NCBI RefSeq assembly: GCF_958405655.1 | Contig: NZ_CATYWO010000002.1 | Span: forward strand, 248,001-312,000 | DNA from: Ralstonia condita | GTDB lineage: Bacteria > Pseudomonadota > Gammaproteobacteria > Burkholderiales > Burkholderiaceae | Reading direction: 5' to 3' | Length of the DNA stretch: 64,000 nt | Part shown: one piece after another, positions 1 to 6,993 of the stretch | How the letters are laid out: every line of letters starts with the position of its first letter | Numbering within the stretch: position 1 is the first letter of the stretch | Notes under the pieces: generated by a model | Told to the model about the DNA's origin: nothing | What the model saw: the letters and a program-made list of their open reading frames with translations, nothing else | The model's database searches: none | Translations under genes and position numbers: made by a program

Positions 1-266
1 GCTTCGATGCAGACATCGCTGAGCGCCGTGGCACAGCACGCCAGCGTCTTGCCCTCTTCGCGCTCGATATCCATGAGCGCGAAGGGGTTGGCTGCACCGT
101 GATCCACTTCGCCGCTGGTGACCTGCACCTTGCACGTACCGCACAGTCCGTGGCCGCACGCATGCGGGATGTACACCCCCGAGCGCAACGCGGCGTCGAG
201 CAGGGTCTGGCCCTCGGCCACGTCCAGCGTGGCGCCGAGGGGCTCGATGGTGAGTTGATTGCACAT
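1..266 (-). CDS. dmpP: Phenol hydroxylase reductase component, N-terminal part only (cut by window edge)
   Basis: The start codon is at 266 and the gene runs off the left edge, so only about 88 residues are visible. They form a plant-type [2Fe-2S] ferredoxin domain with the cysteine cluster CGHGLCGTC near residues 35-45 and a fourth cysteine region (LACC) near residue 78. In the family (DmpP, PoxF, PhlF) this domain is followed by FAD and NADH domains, and the protein passes electrons from NADH to the di-iron hydroxylase. It is the last visible gene of the minus-strand phenol hydroxylase operon, directly after the P4 gene. The family assignment is firm from context and motif; the FAD/NADH part cannot be seen. 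Confidence 0.93.
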   Translation of the reverse strand, partial: MCNQLTIEPLGATLDVAEGQTLLDAALRSGVYIPHACGHGLCGTCKVQVTSGEVDHGAANPFALMDIEREEGKTLACCATALSDVCIE

Positions 267-269
267 GGC

Positions 270-635
270 TTAACTGCACGAACCCTTGATGCCGGTGAGA
301 CCCGGCGTGCGAAAACGGATCACGTCCTTGTGGCCCAGGCCGTTCTCGGCCAGCGACTTGGCCGCATCGGGCGTCCAGGGCTGACCGGACTTGAACCACT
401 GCGCCGCATTCCAGTCGATACGCTCGAAGTCCGGATGCTCGGCGTAGATGCCAGGCAGCACCTGGGTCATCAGCGCGCCGAACGGCATGTCGGGCGGCAG
501 CGGCAGGCAGACCGGCGCGCAGAACATCAGGTGGTCTTCCCACCCGATGTAGAGCAGCGGCGCGGGAAAGTTCTCGCGCACATCCTTCATCGGAAACTTG
601 TAGGGCGCGGCTTTCGGGTTGGTCACGACGCTCAT
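270..635 (-). CDS. dmpO: Phenol hydroxylase P4 subunit (gamma subunit of the hydroxylase)
   Basis: A 121-residue protein matching the DmpO/PoxE/PhlE family in size and content (KDVRENFPAPLLYIGWEDH near the N-terminus). In this family it is the small third subunit of the (alpha beta gamma)2 phenol hydroxylase and is needed for assembly; it carries no cofactor of its own that can be seen here. Its ATG overlaps the stop of the large-subunit gene by four bases (ATGA), so translation is probably coupled. The reductase gene begins 4 bases downstream. Confidence 0.93.
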   Translation of the reverse strand: MSVVTNPKAAPYKFPMKDVRENFPAPLLYIGWEDHLMFCAPVCLPLPPDMPFGALMTQVLPGIYAEHPDFERIDWNAAQWFKSGQPWTPDAAKSLAENGLGHKDVIRFRTPGLTGIKGSCS

Positions 636-2176
636 GCTGATTCTCCTGTCCAGGCGGCGAAGTTCTTCTGGTCTTCCGAGCCTTCGAAGTCGAAGTTGTC
701 CCGTCCGATGTTCATCTCGTAGTACTTGAGCACGGCCATCAACGGATCGAAGCCTTCGGCTGTCGGGTCGGTACCCTCCGGGAAGCAATGGCCCTGATAG
801 ATCTGGTGCACCGGCAGCCAGCTCTGCACATACTTCTCGGGTTCATCGTCGAAGATGTGTTTGCAGTGGTCCGAGCAGAAGTGGTACTTGTTGCCGAAGT
901 AGTCGCTCTCGCGATAGGCGATCTTGGTGGCGTCGCCCGGTTCGGTGAAGAACATCGGCACCTGGCAGGTCGTGCACAGCATCGGCAGCGTCTTGTTATA
1001 GAAGCGGCGTCCTTCCTCGGCCCGCTCGCGCCAGAATTCAAAGCGCGGGCGATACAGCGTGTCGAAGGACTCCGGGTACTTCTCCGAGAGCCATTGCATC
1101 TCTTCGTCGCTCGGAACCCACGTGTGGAACGGTGCGGCCGCGCCGTAGTTGTAGAACGTGGCCCATGCCTGGTGGCTGATGTGGTCCTTGCCTTCGCAGG
1201 CGTCCTTCCAGCCCGCCGGCTCACGGATGCCATAGCGCGCCAGATCCTTGAACAGCGCGCCGCCGTTGCCCTCGGCGTACATCTCCCAGGCCTCCTTCCA
1301 GCTCATCACGCGCTTGGGCAGCATGTAGTCCTGCATCATCGCGACGATGGTCAGCAGCCGGTAACCGCGCCAGAACCACTTGTCGATCCAGCGCTGAACG
1401 ATGGGAACGTTGTCGGGGTCCTGCTCCAGCATGAACTTGATGCACTCGATGCCCAGCGTCATGTGGCGCGACTCATCGGACTGCGCAGAGAAGCCGAAGG
1501 TGACGGTGCTCATGTCGCCGTTGTGCGCGGCGCCGGACATGAACGGCACGAACAGCAGGTTGGTCAGCACGTACTCGAACGAGAAGCTGACCGCCGTCAG
1601 GAACTCGAAGGGGCCGGCCGTGCACGCGTCTTCGAAGAACGACTTCGGCACCGACAGGTACCAGACACGATCGAACCAATGGTTCGGGCTGTGCATGCCG
1701 TTGAAGTACTTGTTGTAGTGCGAGATCGCATGCGTCTCGGTCTGGTAGTGACGCAGTTCGTCGATGGACTGCATCTGCGCGGCCACGCGCGCACCTTCGC
1801 CCGTGAACTGGCGCCCCACGTGGGCGAACCCACGGTGCGCGTTGTATTCCAGCGGCGTGACGCCCTGGATGAACAGCTTGAGCGCGTTGACGTAGCGCGC
1901 ATCGCTGATGCCGAGCTGGCCGTTGTTCTGCGCGAAAGCCTCAATCACGGCGTAGAGCTTCTTCTCCTTCTCGCCCTGGTACTTCCAGTACGCATCCATG
2001 GTCAGGCGGAACGGGTCTTGCCACTTGTCCCAGTCGTGGATCTTGATGCCCTCGTAGGTGTCGTAAGGGAAGACCTTGTCCATGGGTTGGTAGGTGGTTT
2101 CCCAGCCCAGGCCACGGGTCATGGCGGCGTAGCGTTCCTTCAGGCCAAGCTTCTTCTTGGCAACACGGGTATCCAT
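632..2176 (-). CDS. dmpN: Phenol hydroxylase large (di-iron) subunit P3
   Basis: The 514-residue catalytic subunit of a multicomponent phenol hydroxylase, which hydroxylates phenol and related aromatics ortho to the hydroxyl to give catechols. The carboxylate-bridged di-iron site of the bacterial multicomponent monooxygenase family is complete: Glu110, the DELRH motif (Glu140, His143), Glu201 and the DESRH motif (Glu235, His238). A YHS-like Cys-containing segment near the C-terminus (CTTCQVPMFF and HFCSDHCKHIF) is also typical of this subunit. Gene order dmpK-L-M-N-O-P is conserved. It is a distinct paralogue of the toluene monooxygenase alpha subunit encoded divergently at 4514. Confidence 0.97.
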   Translation of the reverse strand: MDTRVAKKKLGLKERYAAMTRGLGWETTYQPMDKVFPYDTYEGIKIHDWDKWQDPFRLTMDAYWKYQGEKEKKLYAVIEAFAQNNGQLGISDARYVNALKLFIQGVTPLEYNAHRGFAHVGRQFTGEGARVAAQMQSIDELRHYQTETHAISHYNKYFNGMHSPNHWFDRVWYLSVPKSFFEDACTAGPFEFLTAVSFSFEYVLTNLLFVPFMSGAAHNGDMSTVTFGFSAQSDESRHMTLGIECIKFMLEQDPDNVPIVQRWIDKWFWRGYRLLTIVAMMQDYMLPKRVMSWKEAWEMYAEGNGGALFKDLARYGIREPAGWKDACEGKDHISHQAWATFYNYGAAAPFHTWVPSDEEMQWLSEKYPESFDTLYRPRFEFWRERAEEGRRFYNKTLPMLCTTCQVPMFFTEPGDATKIAYRESDYFGNKYHFCSDHCKHIFDDEPEKYVQSWLPVHQIYQGHCFPEGTDPTAEGFDPLMAVLKYYEMNIGRDNFDFEGSEDQKNFAAWTGESA

Positions 2177-2221
2177 CGGGTGTCTCCTCTCGTATGTGTA
2201 GGTGTGCGAGGTCTTGCGTGT

Positions 2222-2491
2222 TCAGTGCTGCCAGCTCAGCGTCAGCTGATCGTCGTCTTCATCGATGTGGCCCGAGAGCGTGACGAGGTTGACGTGCAGT
2301 TGCTGAAGGTCAAAGGGCCGGCCGGTTTGCTCTTCGATGGTTTCGCGGCGGATGGTCAGGCGCCCCGGAGCGTCGATCTTGACCAGGCCCGTGGGGTACG
2401 TGACAACGGCTTCCGGGTTGTCGGTGACGATGGCCTCAATGACGGGGCGCGACTCCTCGTTGGCCTGGAAGGCAATAAAGACTTGAGACAT
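2222..2491 (-). CDS. dmpM: Phenol hydroxylase effector/coupling protein P2
   Basis: An 89-residue protein of the MmoB/DmpM family. These cofactor-free regulatory proteins bind the hydroxylase and speed up product formation by coupling electron transfer to oxygen activation. The sequence has the family's core (YPTGLVKIDAPGRLTI followed by an acidic C-terminal segment EDDDQL). It sits between the P1 and P3 genes, as in the dmp, pox and phl operons. The toluene system has its own paralogue (tbuV at 6667). Confidence 0.94.
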   Translation of the reverse strand: MSQVFIAFQANEESRPVIEAIVTDNPEAVVTYPTGLVKIDAPGRLTIRRETIEEQTGRPFDLQQLHVNLVTLSGHIDEDDDQLTLSWQH

Positions 2492-2526
2492 GGGTTTCCT
2501 CTGCAAGCAATCGGAAGACGTGGAGT

Positions 2527-3534
2527 TCAGAGCGACAGGCCGAGCTTGGTGGCGCGCGCATCCAGCGCGGCGCGCACTTCGCCCAACGCCGCGGCGCCGT
2601 GCTCGCCCAACGCCATCTCGGCAACCGGCGCCAACGCAGCCTGGGCGCGGTCCGCCCACTGCGAGAACCACTGCGAAAGCAACGCGCGGTTACCGGCAGC
2701 TTCGGGCTCCGCCGCGTTCGCCATGGTCTTGATGACCGCGTCGATCCAGCGCGCGGTTTCGTCGTGCCACTCGGGCATGAAGCTGGTCAGGATGGCCACG
2801 GCCGTCCCGCCTTGCAGCGCGAGGTGGTCATCGACGAAGTGACCGTAGATGAGCGGATACAGCAGGCCGTCGAGTGCAAGGTTCTGCGCCACGAACAGCT
2901 CGACCGGGTCCTGCACCACGAAGCTGTCTTCGACGTAGCGACGCAAGCCTTGCCAGCGCGGATCTTCCAGCCAGGCGAGCTTGCCGGCCTCCAGCACGGC
3001 CGGCTCATCCAGCGTCAGGGCCAGGCGGGTGATCAGCTGCGCGATCCCAAGATCGTCCATGGCATGGAACATCGCGGGTGCGGTGAAGGCCGTGCCGTAG
3101 CCATACGCGCAGATCGACGCGTTGTTCATATTGGCGCCCCAGGCCACGTGGCGCAGTGGCAGCAGCACCTGCAGCGCGCGGTCGCGCAGCGCATCGCCCA
3201 TCGCAGATGCCAGCCCGCGCGACTCGACAAACTGGAAGTTCGCTTCCACCGCCTCCTGCTGGCGGGCGCGGGTCATGGTCCAGGTGGCGTAATAGAACTG
3301 ACGCGGGTCCTTCAGGGCTTGCCAGTCGGCGAGGCGGATGCGGCTGCGGCCCGCGTCGTACAACTCGTGCGCGGGGTCCCACGTCGGGCGATAGTGAAAG
3401 TTCGCCATGGACTGCGCGCCGTACGTCGCCTCCTGGTAACGCGTGGCGGCCTTGCCCTCACCGATGAGGCGGGCAACGTGGGCGAAGGTCTGCCGCAGCG
3501 GCGTGATCTCGCGGGCCTGCAGGTCGATATTCAT
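2527..3534 (-). CDS. dmpL: Phenol hydroxylase beta subunit P1
   Basis: A 335-residue beta subunit of the phenol hydroxylase. The helical fold resembles the alpha subunit but lacks the di-iron ligand motifs, as expected for this structural subunit. Its start is ATG at 3534, shortly after the P0 gene. It is the partner of the P3 and P4 subunits in the hydroxylase core complex. The equivalent subunit in the divergent toluene operon is tbuA2 (6994), to which it is distantly similar. Confidence 0.94.
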   Translation of the reverse strand: MNIDLQAREITPLRQTFAHVARLIGEGKAATRYQEATYGAQSMANFHYRPTWDPAHELYDAGRSRIRLADWQALKDPRQFYYATWTMTRARQQEAVEANFQFVESRGLASAMGDALRDRALQVLLPLRHVAWGANMNNASICAYGYGTAFTAPAMFHAMDDLGIAQLITRLALTLDEPAVLEAGKLAWLEDPRWQGLRRYVEDSFVVQDPVELFVAQNLALDGLLYPLIYGHFVDDHLALQGGTAVAILTSFMPEWHDETARWIDAVIKTMANAAEPEAAGNRALLSQWFSQWADRAQAALAPVAEMALGEHGAAALGEVRAALDARATKLGLSL

Positions 3535-3589
3535 GCGGGTTGTCTCCTGGGTGTTTTATTGGATGAGGCGATGGACGGTCTGCGCCGTC

Positions 3590-3799
3590 TCAGGAACCGA
3601 GCCTCGTCACCTGGTGGCGCTCACAGAACGCGGTGAATGCCGGCTCTGGCAGCAACAGGTCGACACTCAGTTCGGGCCAGCCGATGGCGAACTCGAAGCT
3701 CACCAGCCCATCGGTGCGCCGCTCGATGCGACTCACGTACTTGCGCGTGAGGTCGACGACGGGCATCTCGTTGGAGGGCTGGGAAAGTTGAATGGTCAT
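3590..3799 (-). CDS. dmpK: Phenol hydroxylase P0 assembly protein
   Basis: A 69-residue protein matching the small DmpK/PoxA/PhlA family (KYVSRIERRTDGLVSFEFAI in the centre). In the Pseudomonas system the P0 protein is not part of the active enzyme but is needed to obtain active, iron-loaded hydroxylase. It is the first gene of the minus-strand operon and begins about 70 bases downstream of the sigma-54 promoter at 3870-3884. Confidence 0.9.
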   Translation of the reverse strand: MTIQLSQPSNEMPVVDLTRKYVSRIERRTDGLVSFEFAIGWPELSVDLLLPEPAFTAFCERHQVTRLGS

Positions 3800-3869
3800 G
3801 GGCGTATCCGCTGTTGAGGTCGGGTTTGCCACCGGAGCAGAGCGATCGCCCGGTGACGGCTCCTCTTTT

Positions 3870-3884
3870 GCAGAAGGTGTGCCA
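3870..3884 (-). promoter_or_regulatory. Sigma-54 (-24/-12) promoter of the phenol hydroxylase operon
   Basis: On the minus strand it reads TGGCAC-ACCTT-CTGC, with the invariant GG-N10-GC spacing. It lies about 70 bases before dmpK. It is almost identical to the promoter of tbuX at 12681-12695, including flanking bases, which suggests the same activator serves both. Confidence 0.85.
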
Positions 3885-3905
3885 GCCGCTCGCTCCCACC
3901 CCAAA

Positions 3906-3919
3906 AATCTCGATATTTC
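3906..3919. promoter_or_regulatory. Recurring motif AATCTCGATATTTC, candidate operator (copy 1)
   Basis: AATCTCGATATTTC followed by an AGGGAAAACC tail. It starts 22 bases upstream of the -24 box of the phenol hydroxylase promoter. An equivalent copy sits at exactly the same distance from the tbuX promoter. Function is inferred only from conservation and position. Confidence 0.5.
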
Positions 3920-3998
3920 TAGGGAAAACCCCGACAGAAAGGCCGTTTTTATGCGGTGCCCAGCACGTGGAAAGCACGGCAAGCGCCCCGGATTTCTG

Positions 3999-4058
3999 TT
4001 GATCAGGCAGGCTAATTGATGATTTGATGCAGCCGCCCAGGGCTGCTTTCATCAAATC
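3999..4058. promoter_or_regulatory. Putative DmpR/PoxR upstream activating sequences, with overlapping palindrome
   Basis: TTGATCA (3999-4005) and AATTGATGATTTGATG (4014-4029) resemble the TTGATCAATTGATCAA-type sites bound by XylR/DmpR regulators. They lie about 115-145 bases upstream of the phenol hydroxylase sigma-54 promoter, the usual distance. The segment 4021-4058 also forms a long imperfect palindrome: GATTTGATG pairs perfectly with CATCAAATC, and GCAGCC with GGCTGC inside it. Confidence 0.6.
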
Positions 4059-4217
4059 GTCGAACCCTCACAGGTATTTGGATGCCGACGATCTGGCGCG
4101 CGATCTGCCACCCGATGTCGTCATGGCGGGCTCTGCGCTCCGCTGCTGAGGACGCATTCGGCTCCAGACAGCCACCTCTCGGGCGCGCGGGTCGTGATCG
4201 ATCCGAAGAGGAAACAC

Positions 4218-4231
4218 GATTCTCGAGATTC
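4218..4231. promoter_or_regulatory. Recurring TCTCGA-type motif, candidate operator (copy 2, inverted)
   Basis: GATTCTCGAGATTC; read on the other strand it is GAATCTCGAGAATC, close to the AATCTCGATATT motif at 3906, 12717 and 12941. It lies directly beside the TTACCAATTGATGAA element upstream of the toluene monooxygenase promoter. This copy is the most symmetrical of the four. Confidence 0.4.
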
Positions 4232-4246
4232 TTACCAATTGATGAA
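4232..4246. promoter_or_regulatory. Putative XylR-family upstream activating site for the toluene monooxygenase operon
   Basis: TTACCAATTGATGAA matches one half of the XylR/DmpR-type site and closely resembles TTAACCAATTGATCAA at 12860-12875 upstream of tbuX. It lies about 170 bases upstream of the sigma-54 promoter at 4414. Binding by TbuT is inferred from family knowledge. Confidence 0.55.
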
Positions 4247-4413
4247 ATCAACCGGCCCGATGCCGGTGGCCTGATCTGATCAAAAACTGAAATCGCGGGA
4301 CCGCTTGACGCTTCTGCACTGCACACAAGCGGCGCACAGGTGTGTCGGAGGCGTGCGTCGCCACAGGCGTCTTTGAATTTTGCGTTGCACCAAGCCGGCA
4401 GACGCGCAGCGGT

Positions 4414-4428
4414 TGGCACCGGCCTTGC
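4414..4428 (+). promoter_or_regulatory. Sigma-54 (-24/-12) promoter of the toluene monooxygenase operon
   Basis: TGGCAC-CGGCC-TTGC, a perfect match to the sigma-54 consensus with GG-N10-GC spacing, located about 85 bases before the tbuA1 start. Activation by an XylR-type protein (TbuT, encoded at the end of the operon) is expected. Confidence 0.92.
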
Positions 4429-4513
4429 AATGGAGGACCGCCCCAGCGCGGACGCGATCCCGCTGGAGCCGCCAAGCAAAAAGCACTACAGACCCCACCA
4501 AGGAGACATCACC

Positions 4514-6019
4514 ATGGCGTTACTGGAACGCGCCGCGTGGTACGACATCGCACGCACGACCAACTGGACCCCGAGCTACGTCACCGAGTCCGAGCTGTTT
4601 CCCGACATCATGACCGGCGCGCAGGGCGTACCGATGGAGACTTGGGAAACCTACGACGAACCCTACAAGACGTCGTATCCCGAATACGTCAGCATTCAAC
4701 GCGAGAAGGATGCCGGAGCGTACTCGGTCAAGGCCGCGCTGGAGCGCAGCCGCATGTTCGAAGACGCCGACCCGGGCTGGCTGTCGATCCTGAAGGCGCA
4801 CTACGGCGCCATTGCGCTCGGCGAATACGCAGCGATGAGCGCGGAGGCACGCATGGCCCGCTTCGGCCGCGCGCCGGGCATGCGCAACATGGCCACCTTC
4901 GGCATGCTCGATGAGAACCGGCACGGCCAGCTGCAGTTGTATTTCCCGCACGACTATTGCGCCAAGGACCGTCAGTTCGATTGGGCCCATAAGGCTTATC
5001 ACACCAACGAATGGGGCGCGATCGCGGCACGCAGCACGTTCGACGATCTGTTCATGTCGCGCAGCGCGATCGACATTGCGATCATGCTCACGTTCGCGTT
5101 CGAGACGGGCTTTACCAACATGCAGTTCCTCGGTCTCGCGGCCGACGCTGCAGAGGCGGGTGATTTCACCTTTGCCAGCCTGATCTCAAGCATCCAGACC
5201 GACGAGTCGCGGCATGCACAGATCGGTGGTCCGGCTCTGCAGATCCTGATCGCAAGCGGCCGCAAGGAACAGGCGCAGAAACTCGTCGACATCGCCATTG
5301 CGCGGGCCTGGCGGCTGTTCTCGCTGCTCACCGGCACCTCGATGGATTACGCAACGCCGCTGCACCATCGCAAGGAGTCGTTCAAGGAGTTCATGACTGA
5401 GTGGATCGTCGGGCAGTTTGAACGCACCTTGATCGACCTGGGCCTGGACCTGCCCTGGTACTGGGATCAGATGATCAACGAGTTCGACTACCAGCATCAC
5501 GCCTATCAGATGGGCATCTGGTTCTGGCGTCCGACGATCTGGTGGAACCCCGCTGCCGGCATCACGCCCGATTGCCGCGACTGGCTCGAAGAGAAATACC
5601 CCGGCTGGAACGACACGTTCGGCAAGGCCTGGGACGTCATCATCGACAACCTGCTGGCCGGCAAGCCCGAGCTGACCGTGCCCGAGACACTGCCCATCGT
5701 CTGCAACATGAGCCAGCTGCCGATCTGCGCAGTTCCGGGCAACGGCTGGAACGTGAAGGACTACCCGCTCGACTACAAGGGCCGCACGTACCACTTCAAT
5801 TCCGAGATCGACCGCTGGGTCTTCCAGCAGGACCCGCTGCGCTATCGCGACCACCTCACGCTGGTCGACCGATTCCTCGCCGGCCAGATCCAGCCGCCCA
5901 ACCTGATGGGCGCGCTTCAGTACATGAACCTGGCGCCTGGCGAGTGCGGCGACGACGCCCATCACTACGCGTGGGTCGAGGCGTACCGCAATCAGCGCTA
6001 CCAGAAGAAAGCCGCTTGA
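4514..6019 (+). CDS. tbuA1: Toluene monooxygenase hydroxylase alpha (di-iron) subunit
   Basis: A 501-residue alpha subunit of a four-component toluene monooxygenase (TmoA/TbuA1 family), which hydroxylates the toluene ring using O2 and NADH-derived electrons. All six iron ligands fall at the same positions as in toluene 4-monooxygenase: Glu104, Glu134 and His137 (DENRH), Glu197, Glu231 and His234 (DESRH). Residues lining the active site include Ile100, Gly103, Ala107, Gln141, Phe180, Thr201 and Phe205. The exact ring position attacked cannot be read from sequence alone. The start is set by AGGAG eight bases before the ATG. It is the first gene of the six-gene operon behind the sigma-54 promoter at 4414. 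Confidence 0.97.
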   Translation: MALLERAAWYDIARTTNWTPSYVTESELFPDIMTGAQGVPMETWETYDEPYKTSYPEYVSIQREKDAGAYSVKAALERSRMFEDADPGWLSILKAHYGAIALGEYAAMSAEARMARFGRAPGMRNMATFGMLDENRHGQLQLYFPHDYCAKDRQFDWAHKAYHTNEWGAIAARSTFDDLFMSRSAIDIAIMLTFAFETGFTNMQFLGLAADAAEAGDFTFASLISSIQTDESRHAQIGGPALQILIASGRKEQAQKLVDIAIARAWRLFSLLTGTSMDYATPLHHRKESFKEFMTEWIVGQFERTLIDLGLDLPWYWDQMINEFDYQHHAYQMGIWFWRPTIWWNPAAGITPDCRDWLEEKYPGWNDTFGKAWDVIIDNLLAGKPELTVPETLPIVCNMSQLPICAVPGNGWNVKDYPLDYKGRTYHFNSEIDRWVFQQDPLRYRDHLTLVDRFLAGQIQPPNLMGALQYMNLAPGECGDDAHHYAWVEAYRNQRYQKKAA

Positions 6020-6043
6020 GGCGGCACGCAAACGGAGGACGAC

Positions 6044-6304
6044 ATGGCACTTTTTCCTGTGATTTCCAACTTTCAGTACGACTTCGTGCTGCAACTCGTC
6101 GCGGTGGATACGGAAAACACCATCGACGAGGTGGCCGCAGCAGCGGCACACCACTCGGTGGGACGCCGCGTGGCACCGCAGCCCGGCAAGGTCGTCAGGG
6201 TGCGGCGCCAGGGCGGCGAGCAGTTCTACCCGCGCAACGCCAGGCTGGCCGACACCGACATCAAGCCGATGGAAGCGCTCGAATTCATTTTTTGCGATGC
6301 ATGA
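6044..6304 (+). CDS. tbuU: Toluene monooxygenase gamma subunit
   Basis: An 86-residue protein of the TmoB/TbuU family, the small gamma subunit of the hydroxylase (ubiquitin-like fold in the structurally known members). The N-terminus MALFPVISNFQYDF and the segment SVGRRVAPQPGKVVRVR are characteristic. It has no cofactor. It is placed between the alpha subunit and the Rieske ferredoxin, as in the tmo and tbu operons, with a GGAGGA ribosome binding site. Confidence 0.93.
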   Translation: MALFPVISNFQYDFVLQLVAVDTENTIDEVAAAAAHHSVGRRVAPQPGKVVRVRRQGGEQFYPRNARLADTDIKPMEALEFIFCDA

Positions 6305-6311
6305 GGCTGCG

Positions 6312-6647
6312 ATGAACTTCCAGAAAGTCTGCTCGCTCGACGAGCTTTGGGAAGGCGACATGACCGAGGTCGAAGTCGCCGGCCATGTGATCGTGCTGGT
6401 GCGCCCCGAAGGGGGCGAACCGCGTGCGTTCCAGGGAATCTGCCCGCACCAGGACATCCCGCTGGCCGAGGGCAAGTTCGACGGTCGGGTGCTGATGTGC
6501 CGCGCACACCAGTGGACCTTCGATGCCAACACCGGCAAGGGCATCAACCCCGGCGGCTGCCGGCTTGCCGAATACGCCTTGAAAGTCGAAGGCGACGACA
6601 TCCTCGTCGCAGTCGAGGGCGTTGAGCCTCTCTTCGCCAATTGCTGA
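6312..6647 (+). CDS. tbuB: Toluene monooxygenase Rieske-type ferredoxin
   Basis: A 111-residue soluble Rieske protein (TmoC/TbuB). The [2Fe-2S] ligands are the Cys and His of CPHQD near residue 45 and of CRAHQW near residue 64. It carries electrons from the reductase (tbuC) to the di-iron hydroxylase. The start is the ATG at 6312, seven bases after the stop of tbuU; this gives the usual family length. Confidence 0.95.
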   Translation: MNFQKVCSLDELWEGDMTEVEVAGHVIVLVRPEGGEPRAFQGICPHQDIPLAEGKFDGRVLMCRAHQWTFDANTGKGINPGGCRLAEYALKVEGDDILVAVEGVEPLFANC

Positions 6648-6666
6648 CACCGCCCAGGAACCCACC

Positions 6667-6981
6667 ATGAGTATCGACAACACCGCCGAGGCCTACCGCA
6701 ACAATCGCGTCGGTCCGGTGCTGCGCGCGAGCAGCATCACTGCCGGCGTCATTGAAGCCGCACAGGAAGACAACCCGGGCAAGAGCATCCGCATCGACGA
6801 CAAGCTCGCCTATGTGCGTATCGACACCGACGGCGAACTGATCCTGCGCCGCGCCACGCTCGAAGAGGCACTGGGGCGACCGTTCAAGATGTCCGAGCTT
6901 GAAGTCAACCTCAGCTCGTTTGCCGGCCGCATCGAAACGACGGACGACTACGTCCGCTTCTACTACGAAAAAACGCTGTAA
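6667..6981 (+). CDS. tbuV: Toluene monooxygenase effector protein
   Basis: A 104-residue MmoB/TmoD-family coupling protein, the usual size for this component. It binds the hydroxylase and tunes rate and regiospecificity; it has no cofactor. The sequence includes the conserved NRVGPVLRAS near the N-terminus and a C-terminal segment rich in Asp and Tyr. The ATG at 6667 is preferred over an upstream in-frame ATG that lies inside tbuB. It is a paralogue of dmpM on the other side of the control region. Confidence 0.93.
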   Translation: MSIDNTAEAYRNNRVGPVLRASSITAGVIEAAQEDNPGKSIRIDDKLAYVRIDTDGELILRRATLEEALGRPFKMSELEVNLSSFAGRIETTDDYVRFYYEKTL

Positions 6982-6993
6982 TCGGAGACACGC

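Larger units (their letters stand above)
3800..4513. other. Divergent control region of phenol hydroxylase and toluene monooxygenase operons
   Basis: A 714-base gap with no convincing gene. It holds a sigma-54 promoter for each flanking operon, XylR/DmpR-like upstream activating sites for each, a long imperfect palindrome, and two copies of an AATCTCGA-type motif. The individual sites are listed separately. The layout is two back-to-back sigma-54 control regions sharing one intergenic space. Confidence 0.8.

Noticed and set aside
788..2842. A 684-codon open frame on the plus strand across the phenol hydroxylase genes
   Set aside because: It runs antisense to dmpN, dmpM and dmpL, has no recognisable domain, and its composition is that of a GC-rich third-frame shadow.
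5186..6640. A 484-codon minus-strand frame opposite tbuA1-tbuB
   Set aside because: It is antisense to genes with intact catalytic motifs and shows no protein-family features.
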